In this document: positions 8,027 through 15,363 of the stretch, piece by piece | Position numbering within the stretch: position 1 is the first letter of the stretch | Layout of the letters: each line of letters begins with the position of its first letter | DNA from: Halopenitus persicus | GTDB lineage: Archaea > Halobacteriota > Halobacteria > Halobacteriales > Haloferacaceae | DNA length: 64,000 nucleotides | NCBI RefSeq assembly: GCF_900107205.1 | Contig: NZ_FNPC01000001.1 | Span: 217,213 to 281,212 of the forward strand | Direction of reading: 5' to 3' | Notes under the pieces: model-generated | The model's database searches: none | Seen by the model: the letters and a program-made list of their open reading frames with translations, nothing else | What the model was told of the DNA's origin: nothing | Made by a program: the position numbers and the translations under genes

Positions 8027-9156
8027 ATGTTTGCTCCGCGAGTGATCTCCTGAATGATCGAGTCCTGCTGTTCGACGAGTTGGTTATAGTCGACCTGGAA
8101 CTCGGTTCGCTCGTACTCCGATCCGTCAATGAACTCGTCAGGCAGCTCCATCTCCGAGGAGCGGATGGGACGGACGTAGGCATCGAGGAAGTGCTGTTGT
8201 CCTTCCAGCGAGAGGACGTAGTCCATAAACAGCTTGCCGGCCTCGGAATTGGGTGCGTCCTCGAGGAGAGCGTAGCCGTACGGCATATTCAACGCACCCT
8301 GGTTGCCGTTTTCCCCGCCGAGAACCGCAACGCCCACGTTCTCCTCGGCGATTTCGTCGTTGTTGTATTTGAGGTCGAGCCCGGAGTAATCATATCGGAT
8401 GAACGTCGAGTACTCGCCGCTGGAGAACTGGGCGAGGAAGTTGTCGGTGAACTCCGCACCACCCTCCTGGATCCGCTGGTAATAGTCGATGACCGGCTGG
8501 AGGTCATCCATCGAGCCGCCGCGAGCGTTGTTGATCGAGAGCGCGGCGGCAAGTCCGACCGCAGCTTGCGGGGTCTGGAGGGCGAGATCCTGCATGATTT
8601 CGGGCTGCAAAAGGTCCTCCCACGTCGTGGGCTCGTCGAGTCCGCGTTCCTCGTAGATGTCCTTGCGATAGGTGACGGCCGTCGTCACGCGTCGGGTGGC
8701 AGTAACGTGGCCATCGTCCGTCTTGAGCGAGTCGGGTACCTCGTCCCACCCCGTGGGTTTGTAGGCCTGCGTGAAGCCGTCGTTCCGGGCGACGATGCCG
8801 TATGTATACCCCCCGTTGTAGCCGGAGTGGGTCATATCGCCCGAATGCGATCGCATATGCTGTAACGCTTCCCCGGACGAGCGGTCATCATCGTGGACCG
8901 CGACGCCGTATTTTTCCTCGAAGTTCTCCATAACCGTCGGCCAGTTCATCCACCCCGACTGCACGCAATAGAAATAGAGCATCTCCGGGAACGCGGAAGC
9001 GCTGATGTCCGCCTCGAAGTCGCCGTAACCGACGGTGTAGGTCCCGGAACTTCCCGAACCACTCGAGTCCGTGGAACTGCCGGAGCTACAGCCAGCGAGA
9101 CCACCGAGGAGGGCTGCGGACGATGCACCAAGGTACGACCGTCGACTGAGTGTCAT
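8023..9156 (-). CDS. Extracellular substrate-binding lipoprotein of the ABC importer
   Basis: 377 residues. An Arg-Arg pair at 5-6, a hydrophobic stretch and the lipobox Leu-Ala-Gly-Cys (Cys23) mark a lipoprotein exported by a twin-arginine-like signal, as usual in haloarchaea. A Ser/Gly linker follows, then a PotD/PotF-like family 1 solute-binding fold. It captures the substrate outside the cell for the two permeases. It is the first gene of a five-gene minus-strand operon ending in a glycerophosphodiesterase, so a glycerophosphate-type ligand is plausible but unproven. A TATA box lies about 24 bases before the ATG, so the transcript is probably leaderless. Confidence 0.92.
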   Translation of the reverse strand: MTLSRRSYLGASSAALLGGLAGCSSGSSTDSSGSGSSGTYTVGYGDFEADISASAFPEMLYFYCVQSGWMNWPTVMENFEEKYGVAVHDDDRSSGEALQHMRSHSGDMTHSGYNGGYTYGIVARNDGFTQAYKPTGWDEVPDSLKTDDGHVTATRRVTTAVTYRKDIYEERGLDEPTTWEDLLQPEIMQDLALQTPQAAVGLAAALSINNARGGSMDDLQPVIDYYQRIQEGGAEFTDNFLAQFSSGEYSTFIRYDYSGLDLKYNNDEIAEENVGVAVLGGENGNQGALNMPYGYALLEDAPNSEAGKLFMDYVLSLEGQQHFLDAYVRPIRSSEMELPDEFIDGSEYERTEFQVDYNQLVEQQDSIIQEITRGANI

Positions 9157-9173
9157 CAGTTGACCTGTTGGAA

Positions 9174-9185
9174 GATATTTAAAAA
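9174..9185 (-). promoter_or_regulatory. TATA box of the ABC importer operon
   Basis: On the minus strand the sequence TTTTTAAATATC is centred about 24 bases upstream of the ATG at 9156, the spacing expected for a leaderless haloarchaeal transcript. It is the best TATA match in the gap. Confidence 0.7.
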
Positions 9186-9202
9186 GAGGTTGCTATGAAC
9201 CG

Positions 9203-9237
9203 TATATGCGTCCGCGGTCATCCATTGGACGCATATA
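9203..9237. promoter_or_regulatory. Perfect 11-bp inverted repeat upstream of the importer promoter
   Basis: TATATGCGTCC at 9203-9213 and its exact reverse complement at 9227-9237 are separated by 13 bases. The element lies about 18 bases upstream of the TATA box and about 47-81 bases before the start codon of the solute-binding protein. Position and symmetry suggest a binding site for a dimeric activator, or a repressor, of the five-gene operon. The regulator is unknown and none is encoded next door. Confidence 0.6.
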
Positions 9238-9571
9238 TTGTCAATTGTTCTCAAGGGATGGTTCGGAAGGGATATCCGACGCTCTCCGGACGTTCCGTCT
9301 GAAGCGACCCCCGAGACGCGGCTTCAGAGACGCCGCTTCGGACGACGCCCTCACGGACCGAGGCGCGTCGCGCCGAGCGAAGGAGGGTGGGGTAGTTCAC
9401 CAGAGCGATAGCTTCAACTTCATCGGGAATAGTCGTCCGCATACGCCCACGGGCGGTGAATCGCCGGCGGTTCCACGCGGATATGATCGAGCGTGGAACG
9501 ACCGAGCGTCCATCGTCCGATTCGCTTCCCGACGACGCGTCCGATGGAAGCGAGGGTGAACACGACGGTCG
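9238..9571. other. Intergenic region, no convincing gene
   Basis: About 330 bases between the importer promoter and tRNA-Ser. The open frames here show no haloarchaeal codon or amino-acid bias. There is a hairpin-forming inverted repeat at 9470-9499 (9-bp perfect arms, 12-base loop) and further GC-rich inverted repeats near 9325-9350. An RNA gene cannot be excluded, but I recognise none. Confidence 0.4.
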
Positions 9572-9655
9572 GGTGGGATGGCAGAGTGGCCCATTGCGCC
9601 TGCCTTGAAAGCAGGTAGCCTCACGGCTTCCTGGGTTCAAATCCCAGTCCCACCG
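9572..9655 (+). tRNA. tRNA-Ser (anticodon UGA)
   Basis: 84 nucleotides. The acceptor arm pairs GGTGGGA with TCCCACC, followed by discriminator G as in archaeal tRNA-Ser. The anticodon arm CCTGC/GCAGG encloses loop CTTGAAA with anticodon TGA, reading UCA serine codons. A long variable arm and a T arm CTGGG/CCCAG with TTCAAAT loop follow, as expected for a class II tRNA. No CCA is encoded and no intron is seen. Confidence 0.95.
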
Positions 9656-9797
9656 TACCGAGCGCGGCGCGGCGTCGCGCGAGCATCGTGCGAGGGTTTG
9701 AAGCCGGCGGGACGCAGCATCCGAGCGATGCGAGGATGACCGTCCCGACTCGGTTCAAATCCCAGTCCCACCGTACAGAGCGCGACGCAGCGTCGCG
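9634..9797 (+). repeat. Direct repeat of the tRNA-Ser 3' end (att-like)
   Basis: The last 22 bases of tRNA-Ser plus flanking sequence (9634-9679) recur at 9752-9797. The first 25 bases are identical and the remaining 21 differ at about three positions. The copies are 118 bases apart. A second copy of a tRNA 3' end is the usual footprint of an integrase attachment site or of an excised or decayed element. No integrase is nearby and the spacer has no gene. Confidence 0.75.
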
Positions 9798-9886
9798 TCG
9801 CGCTCATTCCGGCGTTTGTGGCGTGGTAGCGTACGTCTCCTCAATCTTTAACAGGACAGCGACCGATCGATCCGGTGGGTGAAATC

Positions 9887-10489
9887 ATGAGCGACCACGA
9901 ACTCGATCCACTTCCGTACGATTACGACGCGCTCGAACCGCACGTTTCCGAACAGGTGCTCACCTGGCATCACGACACGCACCATCAGGGCTACGTCAAC
10001 GGGCTCAACGCCGCCGAGGAGACGCTCGCCGAGAACCGCGAGAGCGGGGACTACGGCAGCACGGCGGGCGCGCTCGGCAACGTGACCCACAACGGCAGCG
10101 GTCACTATCTCCACACGCTGTTCTGGAACAACATGTCCCCGAACGGCGGCGGCGAGCCGGACGGCGAGCTGGCCGACCGGATCGCCGAGGACTTCGGCTC
10201 GTATGAGGCCTGGAAGGGCGAGTTCGAGGCCGCCGCCGGCGCCGCCGGGGGCTGGGCCCTGCTCGTGTACGACCCGGTATCCAAGCAGCTGCGCAACCTG
10301 AAGGTCGACAAGCACGACCAGGGCGCGCTGTGGGGTGCCCATCCGATCCTGGCGCTCGACGTCTGGGAGCACTCCTACTACTACGACTACGGCCCGGCGC
10401 GCGGCGAGTTCATCGACGCGTTCTTCGAGGTCGTCGACTGGGACGAGGTCGCCGACAACTACGACAACGTCGTCTCCAACTTCGAGTAA
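9887..10489 (+). CDS. sod: Superoxide dismutase (Mn/Fe type)
   Basis: 200 residues. Disproportionates superoxide to hydrogen peroxide and oxygen in the cytoplasm. Metal ligands of the Mn/Fe family are visible: a histidine in Trp-His-His-Asp-Thr-His-His (about 28), one in His-Tyr-Leu-His-Thr-Leu-Phe-Trp, and the C-terminal Asp-Val-Trp-Glu-His pair. The following Tyr-Tyr-Tyr-Asp-Tyr-Gly is conserved in the family. The ATG at 9887 is chosen over one four codons upstream because the protein aligns from the Leu-Pro-Tyr-Asp-Tyr-Asp region and a TATA-like TCTTTAAC is at about 9845-9852. Haloarchaeal homologues mostly use manganese. Confidence 0.96.
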   Translation: MSDHELDPLPYDYDALEPHVSEQVLTWHHDTHHQGYVNGLNAAEETLAENRESGDYGSTAGALGNVTHNGSGHYLHTLFWNNMSPNGGGEPDGELADRIAEDFGSYEAWKGEFEAAAGAAGGWALLVYDPVSKQLRNLKVDKHDQGALWGAHPILALDVWEHSYYYDYGPARGEFIDAFFEVVDWDEVADNYDNVVSNFE

Positions 10490-10621
10490 CGTCGCCGACG
10501 AGGCGGATCGTCCCCGACGACCCCGATCGAATCCCGATTTTTTGACGCCGTCGACGCCGCCAGTCCCGGCTTCCGCCACCGAACCCGTGCCGTTTAGGGG
10601 AGCGACCACCGAGACACGGCC

Positions 10622-10996
10622 ATGCCGACGCCGAAAGACGCCTTCGAGGCGACCTACCCGTGCGAGTTCTACACGGCCGCGGAGCTGCTCGAGCCGGACC
10701 TGATGTACACGATCCCGGAGATCGCTCGGCTCCTCCAGGGGGTCGATCCGGACGAACCGCTCGACCAGGAGACCGAGACCGTCCTCATCGATTGGGCGAT
10801 CCCGTGGGTGATGCAAAACGCCGCGGACCTCGTGATCGCGGAGCCGCTCGAGGACGACGGCCCCGGCTACTACGGGCTCGCCGAAACGGCGATCGACGGG
10901 GACGACGCGGAATCGGAGACGGAGGAGGACTCGACCGCGGAACCGGCGACGAACGCGGCCGCGACCGCGGAACCGGCGCCCGACGACGAACGGTGA
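10622..10996 (+). CDS. Haloarchaeal conserved acidic protein (DUF5827-like)
   Basis: 124 residues. A folded, mostly helical part covers residues 1-88 (Phe-Tyr-Thr-Ala-Ala-Glu-Leu-Leu and Leu-Ile-Asp-Trp-Ala-Ile-Pro-Trp are recognisable), followed by a disordered Asp/Glu/Ala/Thr tail. It resembles a small family found only in haloarchaea that I associate with DUF5827; no function is known. A TATA-like CGTTTAGG about 30 bases before the ATG suggests a leaderless start. Its stop overlaps the start of the P-loop gene by 4 bases (GTGA), so the two are probably cotranslated. Confidence 0.78.
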   Translation: MPTPKDAFEATYPCEFYTAAELLEPDLMYTIPEIARLLQGVDPDEPLDQETETVLIDWAIPWVMQNAADLVIAEPLEDDGPGYYGLAETAIDGDDAESETEEDSTAEPATNAAATAEPAPDDER

Positions 10997-12060
10997 CCGG
11001 GAGCACGTCGCCGACGCTGCTGGTGGCCGGTGACTCGCGGGTCGACGCCGGAAAGACGACGTTCTCGGTCGGGCTCCTCGCAACCCTCTCGGCTCGCGGG
11101 CTCGACCCGGTCGGCGTGAAGCCGCGGGCCGGCCACGACTTCTGGTACGACCACGACGACTTCCGGGCGGCCGCCGCGGAGAGCCGGCTCTACGGCAAGG
11201 ACGCGCGCCGACTCGCGGCCGCGAGCGACCGCGGGCTGGCAGTCCGCTCCGGACCGACGCCGGGCGGGTCGTCGGGGAGCGAAAACGGGACGTTCGAACC
11301 GGATTCGAACGTATCGCCGGGGTCGATCAACCCGCTCCACCGGCTCTGGCGTCCCACGCCGGGCCGGACAGGAATGCTCGGCGAGGCCGACCGGACGTTC
11401 CTCTGTGACCGGATCGGGCGAACTGACGCCGCCGACGATCCGACGATCGTCGTGAACGGCGCCGCGGAGGCGGCGGGGCTGCTCCCGCCGGCCGTCGAGG
11501 ACCGGCTTCCGCTCGCGGACGCCGTCCGCGTCCACGACGTCTCGGAGTTCAACGCGGTGATGGCGGAGTCGTACCTCCCGGTTCTCGAGCGGTTCGCGGC
11601 CGCGGTCGCCGCCGACCCCGGGCCGACCGTGGTCGAGTCGTACGGCGACGTCGCGCTTCCGTTCGATGCCGCAGCCGGCGAGGGCGACCGTGAGGGCGGC
11701 GGTCACGACGGCGGCGGCAGCAACGGCCGCGGTGGCGGCGGTGGCGGGAACAACGGCAGCGACGTCGACGGCAACGGCGGCGGCAACGGCGACGACGTCC
11801 CCGCGATCGACGCGGTCGCGGTCGTGGCGCCGACGCGGGTCCGGATCTACGACGGCGACCGGTACGCCCGCGCGTGCGCCGTGGCGTCGGGCAGCGCGCG
11901 CGAGGGGGCGCTCGAGGAACACACCGACGTCGTGACGTCGATGGTCGAGCCGCTCGACGCGGTCGCGCTGCCGGCGTTGCCGGCCGCGGACCGTGACTCG
12001 CCGGACCGTGTCGCGACCGCGTACGCCGACGCCTACGCGGCGCTTCTCGGGGCAGTTTAA
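10993..12060 (+). CDS. P-loop ATPase resembling the dethiobiotin synthetase/CobQ superfamily
   Basis: 355 residues from a GTG that overlaps the preceding stop codon; the open frame runs further upstream but is antisense-like there. A P-loop of the form Gly-Asp-Ser-Arg-Val-Asp-Ala-Gly-Lys-Thr-Thr is near residue 15. The layout (P-loop, Val-Gly-Val-Lys-Pro segment, later Val-Val-Ala-Pro-Thr strand) recalls BioD/CobQ-like NTPases, but no biotin or cobalamin gene is adjacent. A Gly/Asn/Asp-rich low-complexity insertion covers about residues 225-272 (11,665-11,808). Function unknown. Confidence 0.7.
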   Translation: MTGSTSPTLLVAGDSRVDAGKTTFSVGLLATLSARGLDPVGVKPRAGHDFWYDHDDFRAAAAESRLYGKDARRLAAASDRGLAVRSGPTPGGSSGSENGTFEPDSNVSPGSINPLHRLWRPTPGRTGMLGEADRTFLCDRIGRTDAADDPTIVVNGAAEAAGLLPPAVEDRLPLADAVRVHDVSEFNAVMAESYLPVLERFAAAVAADPGPTVVESYGDVALPFDAAAGEGDREGGGHDGGGSNGRGGGGGGNNGSDVDGNGGGNGDDVPAIDAVAVVAPTRVRIYDGDRYARACAVASGSAREGALEEHTDVVTSMVEPLDAVALPALPAADRDSPDRVATAYADAYAALLGAV

Positions 12061-12238
12061 AAGTCCTCGCCGGAAGGATACCGTCACGGACTCGTTTGGC
12101 CAGTAGCGATTGGCCGTCCGGGCTGCTCCGCCCCAGTGAGAGTGGATTTCGTATGCTTCGCTCCCTCCGGAGCGGTATTGTGATATGGATACCCACGGCA
12201 CGAAAACGCTTAAACGCCGATGCGGCCTACGGGCGGGT

Positions 12239-13975
12239 ATGAGCGCGGACCGGTCTGTCCTCAGACAGGCCATCGAGCGCGGGGAACGCGACGGCGGGTC
12301 GATCGAGTTCAAGGAACGGCTGAGTCGGGAGGTCCACCTCGCGGACGGACGCAAGGAATCGCTCGCCGCGCAACTGCGCCACCGGGTGCTCTCGGGCGAC
12401 GGCGAGGCGACCTACGTCGTCGGCGTCACCGACGACGGCGGCCTCGCCGGGATCGATCCCGACCGCTTCTCCGAGACGATGGACGTCCTCTCCCTGCTGG
12501 CCGAGGAGGCGGACGCACACATCCACGACGTCGACACCTGGAGCGTCGCCGACGTCGCGGACGTCGCTGCACGGTCCGGTGATCACGCCGCGGACGACCT
12601 CGGGGCGTCCGAAACGCCCGGCTTGGTCGGGATCGCGACGATCCGCGAGGGGGCGACCCTCGAGACCGACGAGGACCACCTGGTGATCGGCACCGCCGGC
12701 CACGTCGACCACGGCAAGAGCACGCTCGTGGGGTCGCTCGTGACCGGCCAGGCCGACGACGGACAGGGCGGGACCCGCGGGTTCCTCGACGTCCAGCCCC
12801 ACGAGATCGAACGCGGCCTCTCCGCGGATCTGTCGTACGCGGTTTACGGGTTCGACGATCCGGACGGAAGCGCGGATGACGAGGTCGGCGCCTCCGGACG
12901 CGAGCACGTTCCGGTTCGGATGGACAATCCCCACCGCAAGCAGGACCGGGCCCGGATCGTCGCGGAGGCCGACCGGCTCGTCTCCTTCGTCGACACCGTG
13001 GGCCACGAGCCGTGGCTGCGGACGACGATCCGCGGGCTCGTCGGCCAGAAGATCGACTACGGCCTGCTCGCGGTCGCGGCCGACGACGGGCCGACCAAGA
13101 CGACCCGCGAGCACCTCGGGATCCTGCTCGCCACCGAACTGCCGACCGTCGTCGCGGTGACGAAGACCGACCTCGTGAGCGACGACCGCGTGGAGACGGT
13201 CCTCGCGGAGATCGAGTCGCTGTTGCGCGACGCCGGCACGACCCCGCTTCCCGTCCCGCGACACGGCGTCGACGCCGCCATCGCGGAGATCGACGACTCG
13301 GTCGTCCCCATCGTGGAGACCAGCGCGGTCACCCGCGAGGGGCTCGACCGGCTCGACACGCTGTTCGCCGAACTCCCCAAGCGCGCCACGCCCGAGCGCG
13401 GCGAGTTCCGGATGTACGTCGACCGCTCCTACGACGTCAAGGGCGTCGGGGCGGTCGCCTCGGGGACGGTCAACTCCGGCACGGTCGAGGCCGGCGACGA
13501 GCTGCTGCTCGGCCCGATGCCCGACGGCACCTTCGAGGCGGTGACGGTGCGCTCGATCGAGATGCATTACCACCGCGTCGACCGGGCGAGCGCCGGCCGG
13601 ATCGTCGGGATCGCCCTGAAAGGCATCGACGAGGAGGCCATCGAACGCGGGATGGTCCTACTGCCCCGCTCGGCCGACCCCGACCCGGTCAGGGAGTTCG
13701 AGGCCGAGGTGATGGTGCTCAACCACCCGACCCGGATCCGGTCGGGGTACGAGCCGGTCGTCCATCTCGAGACCGCCAGCGAGGCGGCCGAGTTCACCCC
13801 CGAGTCCGGCCGGCTGCTCCCCGGCGACACCGGCCGGACGCAGGTTCGGTTCAAGTTCCGCCCGTACCTCGTCGAGGAGGGCCAACGGTTCGTCTTCCGC
13901 GAGGGATCGAGCAAGGGCGTCGGAACCGTCACGGACGTGGGGCCCGCAGCCGGCCCGTCGCCGGCCGACGACTGA
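12239..13975 (+). CDS. GTPBP1-like translational GTPase
   Basis: 578 residues. After an N-terminal domain of about 150 residues comes an EF-Tu-like GTPase: P-loop Gly-His-Val-Asp-His-Gly-Lys-Ser at 154-161, Asp-Thr-Val-Gly-His-Glu (G3), and Thr-Lys-Thr-Asp (G4), followed by the two beta-barrel domains. This matches archaeal GTPBP1-group proteins, linked in eukaryotes to ribosome rescue and mRNA turnover; the archaeal role is not established. The ATG at 12239 has a TATA-like CGCTTAAACG about 27 bases upstream, so it is preferred over the in-frame ATG at 12185. A tandem duplication spans its stop codon. Confidence 0.9.
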   Translation: MSADRSVLRQAIERGERDGGSIEFKERLSREVHLADGRKESLAAQLRHRVLSGDGEATYVVGVTDDGGLAGIDPDRFSETMDVLSLLAEEADAHIHDVDTWSVADVADVAARSGDHAADDLGASETPGLVGIATIREGATLETDEDHLVIGTAGHVDHGKSTLVGSLVTGQADDGQGGTRGFLDVQPHEIERGLSADLSYAVYGFDDPDGSADDEVGASGREHVPVRMDNPHRKQDRARIVAEADRLVSFVDTVGHEPWLRTTIRGLVGQKIDYGLLAVAADDGPTKTTREHLGILLATELPTVVAVTKTDLVSDDRVETVLAEIESLLRDAGTTPLPVPRHGVDAAIAEIDDSVVPIVETSAVTREGLDRLDTLFAELPKRATPERGEFRMYVDRSYDVKGVGAVASGTVNSGTVEAGDELLLGPMPDGTFEAVTVRSIEMHYHRVDRASAGRIVGIALKGIDEEAIERGMVLLPRSADPDPVREFEAEVMVLNHPTRIRSGYEPVVHLETASEAAEFTPESGRLLPGDTGRTQVRFKFRPYLVEEGQRFVFREGSSKGVGTVTDVGPAAGPSPADD

Positions 13976-14019
13976 TCGGACCACCGGTCCCAGGCCGACG
14001 ACTGATCGGACCACCGGTC
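13963..14019 (+). repeat. Tandem duplication spanning a stop codon
   Basis: A 27-base unit at 13963-13989, including the TGA of the GTPase gene, is repeated exactly at 13993-14019 (period 30). The second copy also contains TGA in the same frame. It looks like a recent slippage or unequal-exchange duplication. Confidence 0.85.
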
Positions 14020-14084
14020 TCCGACCGGCCCCAACCGGTCCCGCGAGTAGGTACTTTTAACTTCGAATTCGGCCAGATGAACGT

Positions 14085-14654
14085 ATGGACGTCCGCGAGG
14101 AGGTCGCCTCCATCTACCGGGAGTCGCTTCCGGTGTTGCTCGTCGCGCTCGGCGGCGGGCTCTTCTCGGGACTGATCCTCGAGGAACTGTTGGCAAGCGT
14201 CGGTCGTTTCCCCGGCCTGTTGGTGATGGTGCCCGTCTTCCTCGCCACCCGCGGGAACGTCTACGGCGCCCTCGGCGGGCGGATCTCGAGCGGACTCCAC
14301 CAGGGGCTCATCGAGCCGCGGTTTCAGTGGGACGAGCGCCTCGTGAACGCGGTCGTCGCCTCCTTCATCAACGGGATCGGGATCTCGGCGGTGATCGCGC
14401 TCCTCTCGTGGAGCGCGTTGACGCTGCTCGGTCGTTCCGCCGCACATCCCCTCGAGTTCCTCGGGATCATGCTGATCGCCGGCACCCTGACCTCGGCGGT
14501 GCTCATCGTCGGGCTGCTCACGCTGCTGTTCGTCGGCTACACGCGCGGGTATGACCCGGACAACCTGGTCGGACCGATCGTCACCACGCTCGGGGACGTC
14601 TTCGGGATGGCGTTCCTGCTCGTCGCCGTCGGCGTCATCGAGGTGGTCGCCTGA
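14085..14654 (+). CDS. MgtE-like magnesium transporter, half 1
   Basis: 189 residues with five hydrophobic segments corresponding to the membrane domain of MgtE/SLC41 transporters. Pro-Val-Phe-Leu-Ala-Thr-Arg-Gly-Asn matches the conserved family segment near the ion path, and a Gly-Asp-Val-Phe-Gly-Met segment lies near the end. There is no N-terminal MgtE regulatory domain and no CBS pair. It shares one base with the next gene, which encodes a second similar half, so the two probably form a heterodimer. A TATA-like CTTTTAAC 28 bases before the ATG implies a leaderless transcript. Confidence 0.85.
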   Translation: MDVREEVASIYRESLPVLLVALGGGLFSGLILEELLASVGRFPGLLVMVPVFLATRGNVYGALGGRISSGLHQGLIEPRFQWDERLVNAVVASFINGIGISAVIALLSWSALTLLGRSAAHPLEFLGIMLIAGTLTSAVLIVGLLTLLFVGYTRGYDPDNLVGPIVTTLGDVFGMAFLLVAVGVIEVVA

Positions 14655-15232
14655 TGGAGCCGCCCGGAAGCGATCTCGGGACGTGGTCGGCCCGGCGGAT
14701 CGTTCGGAACATGTTCCCGCTTCTGGTCGGCCTCTCGGTGATCGTGTTGTGGGCCGGGATCCGGCTCGAGGACGCCGAGGCGCTGCTCGAGGAGTACGGC
14801 CTCCTCGCGGTGATGGTGCCGGTGATGGTCGGGATGGGCGGCAACCTCGGCGCGATCGTGAGCTCGCGGCTCACCACGCGGCTCCACCTGGGCACCACCG
14901 CCTTCGACCCGCGGGACCGGCACCTCTGGGCGAACGTGGCGGCGACGTTCGCGCTGGCCGCGACGGTGTTCTCCGTGCTCGCGGTCGGAACGTGGATCAT
15001 CGGGTTGCTGGTCGGAAACGGGCTCCCACTCCGAACGCTGCTTTTCATCTCGCTGTCGAGCGGACTGAGCCTCGCGGCCATCGCGCTCGTCTTCAGCGTC
15101 GCCACGACCTACGGCTCCTACCGGCTGGGGATCGACCCCGACGACACCACCATCCCGATCGTGACGAACGTGGTCGACGTCTTCGGGATGCTCCTGTTTC
15201 TGGGGATCGCCCGCTGGACGCTCGTCGGGTAG
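14654..15232 (+). CDS. MgtE-like magnesium transporter, half 2
   Basis: 192 residues, five hydrophobic segments, paralogous to the preceding protein: Val-Met-Val-Gly-Met-Gly-Gly-Asn-Leu-Gly matches the conserved segment of half 1, and Val-Val-Asp-Val-Phe-Gly-Met its C-terminal motif. The ATG overlaps the TGA of half 1 (TGATG), arguing for coupled translation and 1:1 assembly. No sensor domain is present, unlike bacterial MgtE. Divalent cation transport is inferred from the family. Confidence 0.85.
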   Translation: MEPPGSDLGTWSARRIVRNMFPLLVGLSVIVLWAGIRLEDAEALLEEYGLLAVMVPVMVGMGGNLGAIVSSRLTTRLHLGTTAFDPRDRHLWANVAATFALAATVFSVLAVGTWIIGLLVGNGLPLRTLLFISLSSGLSLAAIALVFSVATTYGSYRLGIDPDDTTIPIVTNVVDVFGMLLFLGIARWTLVG

Positions 15233-15363
15233 TCATCGTCCACCCGGGCGGCGCCCGAGGCGACCGGGTTCGGCTCCGACGGCGTCGGTCCGTGTGAGTG
15301 GGAGTTCCTCCCAGTCGTTCGCGGTCCCGAAACCGTTTAGGCGGACGCTCGCGCACGGTCGGT

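Noticed and set aside
9206-9559. 117-codon open frame before tRNA-Ser
   Set aside because: Arg/Ser-rich, starts inside the promoter inverted repeat of the importer operon, and shows no haloarchaeal amino-acid bias.
9752-9776. Second tRNA gene
   Set aside because: Only the 3' third of tRNA-Ser is repeated; the preceding sequence cannot form acceptor, D or anticodon arms.
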